A stretch of DNA of 64,000 bases from Ecdyonurus torrentis (lineage: Eukaryota > Arthropoda > Insecta > Ephemeroptera > Heptageniidae). The stretch lies in assembly GCA_949318235.1 (NCBI GenBank), contig OX439127.1:32881873-32945872 (forward strand), written 5' to 3'. The translations under genes were made by a program, and so were the position numbers. The notes below the pieces were generated by a model. It was not told the origin of the DNA. It worked only from the letters and a program-made list of their open reading frames with translations, and did not search any database. Below are positions 1-10,180 of the stretch, piece after piece; positions within the stretch are counted from its first letter, which is position 1; every line of letters begins with the position of its first letter.

Positions 1-1632
1 ACGTGTTCTACACTATAAAAGTCATGGAACGTAATAAAAATTGTAATCTTCAATATTATAGGGAGTATAAGCAAGCGATACTAACTTTGAGCACATTATA
101 AAGAAATAGTTTTCATGACGGAAAAAGTGTATCACCTTAAAATAATATAAATATTCTGCAGGCTACAGATTTCTTTTTATCTAAAATTATGTTAAAGGTT
201 GAAAGTAGTCACTCTCTTCTCCCAACGAATACGAATTTTTTTTTTATACGTTTATTAAAATAAAAGTCTTTCTGCTTAAAGTAAGTAATAATAAACTTGC
301 CTTGCGGTAAGTTTACTTTTTTTTTCTTGTCTTTTACATCTGTATTTAATACATGTACGTACTGTATATATATACATAATATAGCCTCTTTATACGAATA
401 TACTTATGGGCAGTATGTATGAAAGAAATCGCTGTCTATTCACCTTTGTATATCAATTTTCTTTTACAAAATCTTCTCAAAAAGCTTCAAAAGATTTAAT
501 ACTCTCAATGGAATTTTGTTTTACAAAGAGAGGTCCTCTAAATTAATTACATTTTAGTTATATGTCCAAAAAATTTCCCCTAAAAGTTTTGAATGCAATG
601 CTGGTACATGGCTGAAAAAAAAATCAATAATATTTAATATACTGTAAAGAGGAAAAATATTGACTAATTACATGTTGATTTTAATATGTACTGTACATAA
701 CCAATCACACACCGTAATAACAGACGTGTAATAATTATTGTTATACTGATAATCTATAGCTAAAGTAACATTATTTTTTTTTATATATTCATCATTAGAG
801 AAAAGAAGAAACGTAAAAAAATATACATATATTATTATAAAAAAAAGTAAGTCAAGCAAGAAAAATATTTGCAAACACATTAAAAGAATTTTTTTCTTTT
901 TAAATGAAATGTATTTTGATGTTATTATTATTGTTGGAATAATTATTTTTCTGTTTTTATGAGTTTCAAACAAAATAATGAGCAAAATAATGCAGTGGAA
1001 CAATACAAGGAAAAGAAATATAAATGCATAAAACTATATGAATAATATATTATACAAAATAGTATTTTATTGAACAAATAAAATACAATACAAATATTGC
1101 ACATAGTCAAAAGCGGAGATCAAAAAAGGCAAAGTCAATACAAAATTTGATATCCAAATAAACGAAAGAAGTAGAAAAAGGTAATTAATAGACATTAAAA
1201 AAAAAAAAAAAAAAAAGGAAAAAAAAAAAAAGTAGATACTAGTTTTGAACTTAGAAGAAGACAAATTTCTGACGCTACGAGTCTCCAACTTATATTGTAT
1301 AATATAAATTAACACTGCGGGAGAAAAAAGAAGTATTATTTTGTAATATGCTGCTGAAATACGTGAAACTATTCATAATTAAATACTATCCCCTCCACGC
1401 AAATTACTAGGTCTATGGAACGAGTCTTTACCAAGAATTAGACTTGTGGCGCTGTTCTGAAACTTTCACATTTTTTTTTAAGATTATGAGCAGTGACAGA
1501 GGGTGCCACCCAGGGGTACCGTATAACAAGACTGGACGAACTAGACTAAGATAAGCCAGTCTATAGTGCCTGTAAGAGATCTACGTAACATAAATACCAA
1601 TTATTTTATACGATTTCGCAACAGCAATATTA
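1..1632. other. AT-rich spacer, no gene seen
   Basis: This stretch holds short poly-A and poly-T runs, for example two adjacent A runs near 1198-1232, and no credible coding frame. Open frames here translate to low-complexity Phe/Ile/Lys strings and are treated as chance. A less AT-rich patch at about 1430-1580 contains a small inverted pair, AGACTGG near 1531 and CCAGTCT near 1556, that could be a decayed mobile element. I cannot name it. Confidence 0.6.
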
Positions 1633-1819
1633 CGCGGCCTTTCGGAACATCTACATCCTTCGCGCGCAAGATATAGAAATATGTGTATTCTCCGCGCACC
1701 GGACTAAAGAAACATCTGTGCTCTCCGCGGGCTTTAACATTGAAACATTTGCAGTCTTCGCGGCTGCACTAAATAAAATATCTACAAACTTCGCGCATAG
1801 CAATAATAAAATATCTACA
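1633..1819 (+). repeat. Left inverted arm with 33-bp tandem subrepeats
   Basis: About five 33-bp units run head to tail, each beginning AAATAT or AAACAT and carrying CGCG about 20 bases in. Divergence between units within the arm is clearly higher than between the two arms at matching positions. That pattern suggests the tandem structure is older than the last duplication or conversion of the arms. Confidence 0.75.
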
Positions 1820-2738
1820 AAATGAACTTTTGGTTCTTCTACTATTTTTTTTCTTTTTACCTACTTTTACAAGTGTAAATGTTGTATGATATTTAATGAT
1901 ATCATATAAATAAATAAAAATTCTATAAATTAATGTATTTTAAAAGTTTTTTTATAGAAATAGTTATTTTATTACCAAAATTTTGAAATATAAATAATTA
2001 TCGAAGAACATTTTTTTTAAATAGAAAGTAAAAAAAAAAAAAAAAAAAAAAAAACTTACGTCTTAAAAATAATTCCTCGGCTTATTACAATATAAAAAAA
2101 CTCTGAATAATTTATGTATGTGATGTATAGCACTGCACTTTATTTTTTACTCTGCTTTTTTTAATCAATCACAACTATACTATAAATACACGACCACTCA
2201 TTTCACTGTCTAAACTGGAACTGAAGTTTAATTGTCACGCAGTTTAATGATTGTATTCGTATAAATTTGAACTTTGAAACACGGCAATAGAAAAATATTT
2301 TACTATATTGTATTCAAGTATAAAGTTCAAATAAAATAGATTACCTTATAGACGTTAGCATGAAAAATTTCAGTTTATTATAAACCAGTGGCGAGACAAG
2401 TTATCTTGTGATAATGATAATATGATATAATTTTAAAGAAAGTAAAAAAAAAAAATATATTATAATTAATAGATTTTAAAAAATTATTTTATAGTACCAT
2501 ACTTCATGAGACTTAATATACAACCATTCAATTACTTGTATTATTTAACCAGTTGTTAAATATTTTGATTACTACACTAGAACAGGTAAGCTTAAATAAA
2601 ATAAAAACTCTTGAATTTATTGATAATATAGTTTTAAATATTATTTTTATCTATATTGATAGCTTAAAAATAAAACTAAGTAATAAATTGTATGTACATC
2701 GCATTTTTACGTTAAACCTATTTAGGTACGCAAATAAT

Positions 2739-2924
2739 GTAGATATTTTATTATTGCTATGCGCGAAGTTTGTAGATATTTTATTTAGTGCAGCCGCGAA
2801 GACTGCAAATGTTTCAATGTTAAAGCCCGCGGAGAGCGCAGATGTTTCTTTAGTTCGGAGCGCGGAGAATACACATATTTCTATATCTTGCGCGCGAAGG
2901 ATGTAGATGTTCCGAAAGGCCGCG
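2739..2924 (-). repeat. Right inverted arm with 33-bp tandem subrepeats
   Basis: This is the reverse complement of 1633-1819. Because 33 is divisible by three and no stop falls in one frame, the plus strand here reads as an 11-residue periodic peptide with alternating NVS, DVS and HIS cores. It extends a 117-codon open frame (2553-2906). I regard this as a by-product of the repeat and not a gene, since the upstream half is AT-driven low complexity. Confidence 0.7.
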
Positions 2925-2975
2925 CAGCCCTCGATATGATTATTCTATTTGAAGTCATCACCTAAACATTTTATA

Positions 2976-3218
2976 TTACTCTAATATAATGCTGATTGAA
3001 TTGTATTTACTGATTTTATAATTTAAAGGTGTGCCATTAAACTCACACCAAATTTGTACAGAATCTAAATCTTCTTGTAGTTCGCATGCATCCATTTCAT
3101 TTTTAATTGGCTTTAACAATGAACTATCAGCAGCATATTGTGTAAATGATGAAAGAACAGTATTTGGAAGAATGCTAAAGAACACACTGCAGATTATACA
3201 GTATAACCCAAGATTCAA
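2976..3218 (-). pseudogene. LINE reverse transcriptase fragment (jockey/CR1-like)
   Basis: On the minus strand an 80-codon open frame has the order expected around RT catalytic domain 5 and the segment after it. A proline-containing ILPNTVLSS stretch leads into YAAD where the active site YADD/FADD belongs. This is followed by a short acidic helix with LQEDLDSVQIWC and then NGTPLNYK, matching the LQxDLxxxxxWxxxN...LNxxK pattern of jockey-like non-LTR retrotransposons. The first catalytic Asp is Ala, and the rest of the ORF2 is absent on both sides, so it is a dead fragment. It lies about 50 bp outside the foldback element. Confidence 0.72.
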
Positions 3219-3235
3219 GCTTTTACAGTAAATTT

Positions 3236-3256
3236 ATATATATATATATATATATA
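3236..3256. repeat. Short (TA)n tract
   Basis: About 20 bp of alternating TA between the LINE fragment and the hAT element. The flanking 3257-3462 is plain AT-rich DNA with nothing recognisable. Confidence 0.8.
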
Positions 3257-3462
3257 ATATTTGCTTATGTTGTATATAATTTTGCTCTTAATATGATTGA
3301 CTGCAATCTTAAACAGAAATTTCTCATTATTTATTCATAAGCAAGTTATATATACATAATAAACTCAGAAAACTGTGGAGTCTACACTGCACAAAATATA
3401 AACCATAACACATTCACCTGCAGGGATAAAATATAAGATCTTAAAGCTGTATAGTACTTAAG

Positions 3463-3470
3463 CTTTTAAT
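3463..3470. repeat. hAT target-site duplication, left copy
   Basis: The 8-mer CTTTTAAT directly precedes the CAGTG terminus and is repeated exactly at 5010-5017. Eight base pairs is the diagnostic duplication length of hAT transposition. Confidence 0.9.
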
Positions 3471-5009
3471 CAGTGTTGTAGTCGATCGCCCTTTTTTCGA
3501 TCCGATCACGATCCGATCAATTGAGATGTAGCTCGATCCGATCTCGATCACGATCTTCAAAACTCGAGACTATCCGATCACAATCCGATCTGATCGACTA
3601 TCATTTGATCGAAAATTTTCGATCGTTTTCAATAATAAATGTATAGGTATGTAAGAACTTGTAAATTATAATAATAATGAAAAAAAAAAAAAAAAAAAAA
3701 AAAAAAGGAAATTATACTGTAATAATACATTATACTTAACAATATTTTTATATTCATATTTCCGTGCAATTTTTTTTTAATAAATAAATGTGTTACATAA
3801 TTGTTAGTTCTTACCTTTAGATGTTTTATTAGATTTGCTGCAACAGATTTCAAGGCTATACGACGTTATTCGGTTTATTTTTGCACGATAAATACAAACA
3901 CTGAATACCATCAAGCTCTTTCCCACTTTTATCTTTTTTAGGAGCTCCAGTTACGTGATAAAATTCTTTTAAGCTATTATTTCACGAAAAAAAATTGTCA
4001 CCTAAATTTTCCTTTAATTTATATTATAAATTATAATATATTAACGTTTATGAATATGTAAAAATAAATAAAAAATACACTTTTGCCTGCTTTCTTATCT
4101 CGTGACACCTGCGAGAACGTACATACCAAATGACTGGTGTCTGGATGGAGGTCCAAAAATTATCCTATGTACAGTACTGTGTGTCTTCATCCCCACTAAT
4201 CAAAGCAACCCCCTCGTGTTTATTTCAGAAAAAATTTCCCCTCACCGCGGTTTTTTAATACATCAAAATTTCGTGGAAAAAATCATTAGTGTAAAAAAGC
4301 ACTTAAAATTTTTCGATTGGTTATAAAGTCACCTTTAAAACTCATACAAGAAATGTATTGTGTTAAAATAAAATTGACAATCTTTCAATGCAGAAAAAAA
4401 TTCTGTTACTTGAATATACGAACAAAATAATACGTCAAGAATTCATTTTAAACAAAACTTATTTACCGCCTTTAATGTCATGTCAAAAAAAAAAGAAAAA
4501 AAAATTTTGGTGACATAGACACACTATTGATAGAATAATTTCTTTCCTAGAAAGCCTAGAAGCTTATATAGCTCAGAGTCAGGTATTTGCTATTTTTCTT
4601 TTATTTCTTTCATTTTTGCTTTCTTTGTTTTGTTTTGCGATACCTTTTAGCTAAAGTAGATAACATCTCAATATCTACCTAGCAGCTGCTAGCAGAGTAC
4701 TGCCTGTACTGTACCTTTAAATTCTTTTCTATTTTGGACTTTGACTTTTTGCTTTATATAATGAATAAAAAAAAGGAAAAAAAAAAAAAGAAGAAAAAAA
4801 GAAAGAAAAAAATACCTATATGGTTGTAAAAACTAAAGTATGAAACATGATGATCGGATCGAAAAAACGTTCGATCACAGTCCTTAATGTGATCGAAATC
4901 CGATCACGATCATTTTTTTATAAAATGGGTCGATCCGATCACGATCCGATCAAATGATCGTGATCGGATCGTGATCGGATCGAAATTTGATCGATCGACT
5001 ACAACACTG
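3471..5009 (-). mobile_element. Non-autonomous hAT transposon
   Basis: The termini are inverted repeats CAGTGTTGTAGTCGATCG and its complement ending CGACTACAACACTG, flanked by an exact 8-bp duplication. Both subterminal regions (about 3488-3620 and 4853-4998) are crowded with copies of CGATCCGATC and GATCACGATC in both orientations. Such reiterated hexamers are where hAT transposases are known to bind. The element is 1.54 kb, too short for a full hAT transposase of about 600 residues. Its only coding trace is a BED-finger-like remnant on the minus strand. The rest is AT-rich, including a 27-base A run at 3680-3706. Mobilisation would need a transposase supplied elsewhere. Confidence 0.92.
3805..3965 (-). 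pseudogene. Possible BED zinc-finger remnant of hAT transposase
   Basis: Read on the minus strand, one frame gives FYHVTGAP, KDKSGKELDGIQCLY, AKINRITS. After a frameshift near 3850 another gives SVAANLIKHLK, directly followed by GTAAG at a plausible splice donor (3810-3814). The order of an aromatic start, an xxCxxC-like pair (second Cys replaced by Arg), Thr/Ser, then xNLxxHL fits a BED finger, the DNA-binding N-terminus of many hAT transposases. One Cys and the last His are missing. The position inside a proven hAT element supports the reading, but the homology is by eye. Confidence 0.38.
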
Positions 5010-5017
5010 CTTTTAAT
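5010..5017. repeat. hAT target-site duplication, right copy
   Basis: Exact repeat of the CTTTTAAT at 3463-3470, immediately outside the CACTG terminus. Confidence 0.9.
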
Positions 5018-6889
5018 GCGAATAAGTAAATACAAATTAATTGCAATGATATGTAAATTATATAAACTCAATTTACGTATACATACATTTAAGTAGATCA
5101 TACTTTTACCTTCTTTAGGTATATATTAAGTAATATTTTAGTATGCAAAATAAATTATACATACATATCATACATGTATTTAATAATTATATTTATATAT
5201 AAATATATATATAAATATATGTTAAATCTTTTCATACGTATACTGTATACAATACTAGTTTACCCTTAAAATATTATTTTCTCTCGTAATCCACCATTTA
5301 CTAATACTAAGTACACTCTTTTCCTTACTGCAGCCTAGGTTGCTACGTTGCTACTCTCTCTCTCTCACTGATGCGGTTAACATTCATGGTCCTAATGAAG
5401 CGGCTTAGAGGCAAGATAAGTCCTATCTGTGGTTTCATTTCCTACACTTTGTGTGAAAGCATAAGATAGATCGGTACAAATATTCTATTTTATAATAATA
5501 ACATTCATATTTCATAATATTATAGTAATAATTTCATCTACAATATTTCATTTATTATTTTATCCATATGGATGTAAAATTTTGTTGATTAAATATATGA
5601 ATCTCATCTTAATGATATTAAATTTATATTTAATTATTAAAATAACACATTTATTATTATAATGGTTTTGTATTTTCAATATTTGTTCAACTAATTAAAA
5701 TTTAAAATTCTATTTGCAATAATAATAATAATAATAATTGTATCGGTATTATGTAAAATATGATATAAAAAATAAGATTTTTCATTTTATTGTTATTATT
5801 ACTCAAATATATTAAATAATAATAATAATAATAATTGTAAAGGCGCGGAAACTTGCTTACGAATATAGAATAACATTGAAAAATACGATGTGAAATTAAA
5901 ATAATACATATTAATTTGATTCGTCAGACTGTATACTTATACAGCTGTAACAGGTAGGCAAACTTCTACAATTTAATTCCTGTATTTTACTAATCATTTT
6001 TAATTGTGAACCTTTTAGTGAAAATTTTTAATACTTTTCGTTACTTTGGATAACTCGAGATATGTGTGTAACAAATTGAAATAAGAGAGAGAAAATTGCT
6101 ATTTTTTTCCTTCATCTGATCTTTTGTCTTAATTATTAATATAAATTATCAGCTGATCTTATTATATCATTAGTTCCGATGCTTCTAAATTAATATTCAC
6201 ACATAAAATTAACGACTTTAAAGTAATACTAATAATATGAAGTGGAGAGTATATGACGGCATTAATATATATACTTGAAGTTACTTTCGTAAGTTTCTTT
6301 GTAATAAAGCATCTTAAGTAACAAGACTGAAACTTCAATAAGAAAGGAAATTTATTGTTCTCTCAAAAACTTTGTTGTACAGATTTCTACACAATATATT
6401 TATATATATAAAGACACAATTTGTAAACTTTTACAAGTCTTATACTCAAAAATAATTATATATGAACATTTCAAGTCAAGAATGATAATATTCAATGTTC
6501 TGTGAATTACAATTTTGATAATAGCAGTTGACATATCTAAAAATAATTTTTATTGACTCGAATGCAAAGCTTATTTTTCTCAAATATATATTTAAAAAAA
6601 ACAACTTTGATAAGAAACATCTTTCCATTTTTAATAAGAGATGAAAAAAGTATAGCAGATTACATTTGAATTAAAGTTTGATTTGCTTCACTACACATTA
6701 AAAAGTTAGTTTAAAAAGTTAATTGTGTGCAAAAAAAAAAAAAAAAAAAAAAAAGCTGAGCATTAATTTTGTGCTAATATGCATGAATAATGAATACAAT
6801 GTTGATTTCCCGTTTCGTTAACTATATATTTTATTGCGAACTTTATTTCATAGGTTTTTAAAAAAAATAGATAAGAATGTAATGCGTAA
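5018..6889. other. AT-rich spacer, no gene seen
   Basis: Contains short (AAT)n tracts near 5719-5738 and 5816-5836, a CT-rich patch near 5354-5368 and a 24-base A run at 6731-6754. A slightly more complex patch at 5330-5480 includes the small hairpin GATAAGTCCTATC. No frame with coding character is visible on either strand. Confidence 0.6.
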
Positions 6890-7136
6890 ATTGCAAACGT
6901 CGATAATGTGATACAAGCACAATAATTAGGTCCTAAGATAAATATGTTTTTCTTTGCATATTCTGATAGAGCTTTTTTTAATTGTTGTTCTTAGATTTAT
7001 TAAAGCAAATTTACTATTTTTAATGACATTTTATAAAAAAAAAACTGCATTTTTCATACAATATTGACTTATGATGGAACTTCCATAATATGCTATAAGT
7101 ACTGCCAGGTGATTTTTACCGCTTTTAGTTACTTAC

Positions 7137-7175
<39 letters not shown>

Positions 7176-7240
7176 GGATAAAATGCCTAAATAAGTAAAA
7201 GATTGAACTCGTTCAGAAAAAAATGTAACTTAACATGCTT
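6890..7240 (+). repeat. Dispersed repeat, copy 1 (with copy 2 near 23.9-24.2 kb)
   Basis: The segment around 7093-7130 (CTATAAGTACTGCCAGG, then TTTTTACCGCTTTTAG) matches 23980-24018 in the same order and orientation. A GAACTCGTTCAGAAAA block further on matches GATCACGTTCAGAAAA. The left side here has AGGTCCTAAGATAAA (about 6928), and copy 2 ends with its inverse TTATCTTAGGACCT (about 24137). The family therefore probably has terminal inverted repeats. A 34-base A run (7140-7173) sits inside this copy. Confidence 0.5.
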
Positions 7241-9139
7241 TTTTATTGTTTTTTGTTTTGTTTTGTTGTTATTGTTGTTGTTAAAGACGTAATTGCACAT
7301 TATTGTAGAATTTAAAATTCATATTCTTTAGAACCTTATCGAAAACGCATTTTAATAGAATTGGGCCACGCTCAAGAGATTATTCTATTAATGTTTGCTT
7401 ATTATAATGTCTTAAAAATCTGTAATAATTTGTGATGAAAATTGTGGTTAAACTTGAATAAAAAGGGTTGTCAAGCCTTAATATCGTCTTAATAAATCTT
7501 TATTAAGTACCTAGGCAATGAAAATATTAATCAGAATAATAATGGTATGGATAATTTATTAAGGTCTTTTAGAAAGAAAACAAAAATACAAAAATAACAT
7601 TGTAATAGAAGGTAACACATTACCTGTGACTTTCACACGTTACGTAAAATTATTAAATTCACTTTTTATTTTGTTAATGATATCAATCATGTTACAGATC
7701 ATCATGTAAAGGAGTGTATATAATATGATGCTCTCGTTGCGCACGCAAGCAGATGTCATTACAAAGGTAGTTGACAATAATATTACGCCAAAAAATGCCC
7801 CTTTTTAAGTAAAAATTTAATTTTATGTTCTGGCGTTCGTTTTCGTGATAAAGTTATTAAAATAATATAATCAGAGCTATATTACTGTTATTTTATTATT
7901 TTTAATTAATAGAGTTTCTGCATCTGCATATATATATATATATATATTATAACGTTTTTATTTTTGTCATTAATATATATATATATTTTAAAGCTTGATT
8001 CCATATCATGATTCTAAAGATTTGACATAACGTTTATACACAAATAGATACTTTACCTTTTCTCATTGATAGTATTATTTTGGTTCAAATGACATTCATG
8101 ATGAAGCACAAAATCCTGATTAATCCCCATGTCAAATTACATATAATCCAATTTATTCCTCTTCGTGCTTTTGCATTGCCATGCACCTAATTGCTTTTCT
8201 AACGAATCAACTTTGAAGTCCATATATTGAGCTCGTATCACCGTTAAATATTTTTCTCCCCATTATATTCTTTATTATTATATTATATAAGGCGATATAT
8301 ATAGAAATTTTCTTTCACTATATCTTTTTCATATAACTTTTATTTGTAGTGATTACACTCAAGTAGAGAATCGATTAATTGATATTTTAAAAATTGCGTA
8401 TTTAAAATCAAGATCCGAACAATAAATAAATTAACGTATATAAATATATAAAGTATAATAGCTAATATACAGTATATTTTTAGAGAATTAAATTGTTTTT
8501 TCTTTAAATAAAACTATGATACATAAAACATATTGAGATGAAACAAAATAAATCTAACTTTATATTAATTTTCATCGTTATTGAAATTATTTTGCAAAAA
8601 TATTTGTAGTATATTTTTCAAAACAGCGCAAAATTTGCAATTCCTATAATTTACAACTCTTTTGAAGAATTAAATATTTTTGAAATGTAATTTTGTAACA
8701 AGTAAGTAATAAGAACTTTTTATTGACCCAGGCAGTAGGCAGTAACATAAAAGTTGCATCAATCGATGGTCGTGTCAATACATATGTACACATATTATAC
8801 ATAAATATTAATAACATATACATAAATATAAGGATTAAATTGAAAACATGTTTTGATAGTCAATGTAAATGAAGCAATAAGCAAACCACAATACAAAATA
8901 ATACAGTTATACAATTTACAAATGAGCAAATTTTAATACAAAGATTTAATCAGTAAAATTTTCTAAATCTGACCATGTATAGGTATGTATGAATGAGCAC
9001 ATCAATTTTTAAATTACGATAAAATTTTCAGTCAAAAATATTATTTGAATATTTTTAAGAATGTTCCGATAAACAAAATTCACAATACTCACTAGTAATA
9101 TTTAATTAAAATTATAATTAATTTTTGTAGTGATGTATA
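7241..9139. other. AT-rich spacer, no gene seen
   Basis: Contains (TA)n tracts at about 7928-7948 and 7972-7985 and a GC-containing patch near 7735-7760. Nothing resembles a gene, RNA or recognisable mobile element. Confidence 0.6.
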
Positions 9140-9250
9140 CCTGGGAGATTTTATAAATGTTAGATTGTTTTTAAGTAATCGCTCATTTAACCAAGAAATG
9201 TCGTTTTAAATGGGCGATAATGCATACTAAAGTTCTCCTAAAACTATAGT
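9140..9250 (+). repeat. Dispersed repeat fragment (related to 12890-13005)
   Basis: The stretch shares the ordered blocks TAATCG, CATTTAACCAA, AAATGGGCGATA and GCATACTAAA with 12908-12990 (TAATCG, TATTTTACCAA, AAATGGGCGATA, GCAAACTAAA). The two copies are in the same orientation but diverged. Family unknown. Confidence 0.45.
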
Positions 9251-9689
9251 AAGGAATAGTTTCAAATAGTTCAGATTTTTGTTTTATGGTATACTGTTAC
9301 TTTATTATAAAGTTATATTATTATGAATAATATCGTTATGTATGTATACCGAATCAAATAAAAAAGCTTCCTTACATTAGACGTACGAGAATATCTTATA
9401 TGGCAGCTTTTTTGTTTGGATTTGGTACACGGTGAATTTGATGTACAAATTCATAAAACTGTCCACGACAAGAATTTCATATCTTGGGTCCGCTATATTA
9501 TATGCCTTCTGTATAATAGTTTATTATTATATATATATATTTTTTTTTATATAAAACAATAATAATATATCCATCATGTAATATACATCCATCGCGATGT
9601 CTTATTTTGGTATTATTATTGGGCTGTAAGTTTTGGTTAAATAAAACATAATGTTATACAAGGTTATTGATATGATACGTATGCATATT

Positions 9690-10180
9690 TCAGGTAAAAC
9701 GTTGACGAGATAGGAAGTGAGACGGAGCTCTTCCACGAAAACGCACCAGCATAAAATGAAAGTGAACAGAGAAACCAGACAGAGACAGACAGTATGGATT
9801 ACTATATGGATACATAGCACGATCCGTAGGGTCATTTCATTCTCGAGTGCAACTGATCAGTTGAATACATGTTAGAAATGTGAAATACTAATCTGAATAT
9901 TATTGATTGATAATGCAAGAAACCTTATGATTTTTTTTTATTTTTTTTTTTTTTATAATTTTAATGATTAAAAAATAGTGAGTGTAAGTAAGACTGTGTA
10001 TATAAATTTCACTGTTATTATTTCAAGTTGATACAATGTGATGTGACTAAAAGAAGCTAACTAAAGTTGAAGGTAAGTGAATCCTTTTGTCTGTGTTAAT
10101 CAGTGCGAGTGGATGAGAATTGTTATTGAGTAGAAAAACAGTGCGTCAATTGCGTGCTTCTTTGTAAGGTACTATTATAT
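9690..10180 (+). promoter_or_regulatory. Possible promoter / 5' non-coding exon
   Basis: This block is less repetitive and has higher base complexity than its surroundings. It contains initiator-like TCAGT motifs near 9857 and 10101 and a strong donor-like AAG|GTAAGTGA with GT at 10073. It could be a first exon of a gene whose coding part lies outside or was not recognised. No coding frame continues from it, so this is weak. Confidence 0.2.

Larger units (their letters stand above)
1633..2924. mobile_element. Foldback-type element with long inverted repeats
   Basis: Two inverted arms of about 187 bp (1633-1819 and 2739-2924) are near-perfect reverse complements. They enclose about 920 bp of AT-rich filler. 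The outer ends read CGCGGCCTTTCGGAACATC on each strand. Each arm is built of 33-bp tandem repeats, and each repeat carries a CGCG at the same phase followed by a variable tail. The GC of the arms contrasts sharply with the surroundings. Long inverted arms with internal tandem repeats are typical of foldback-like DNA transposons. I see no transposase and no clear target-site duplication, so superfamily is undetermined. Confidence 0.8.

Noticed and set aside
668..1315. Minus-strand open frames of 111 and 82 codons
   Set aside because: Their products are Phe/Ile/Lys-rich low complexity over poly-A/T tracts with no recognisable domain; expected by chance at this base composition.
4102..4326. 74-codon plus-strand open frame inside the hAT element
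   Set aside because: No match to any hAT transposase motif that I know, and on the strand opposite to the BED-like remnant.
9602..9835. 77-codon hydrophobic minus-strand frame
   Set aside because: Hydrophobicity follows from AT-rich codons; no signal or family resemblance supports a membrane protein.
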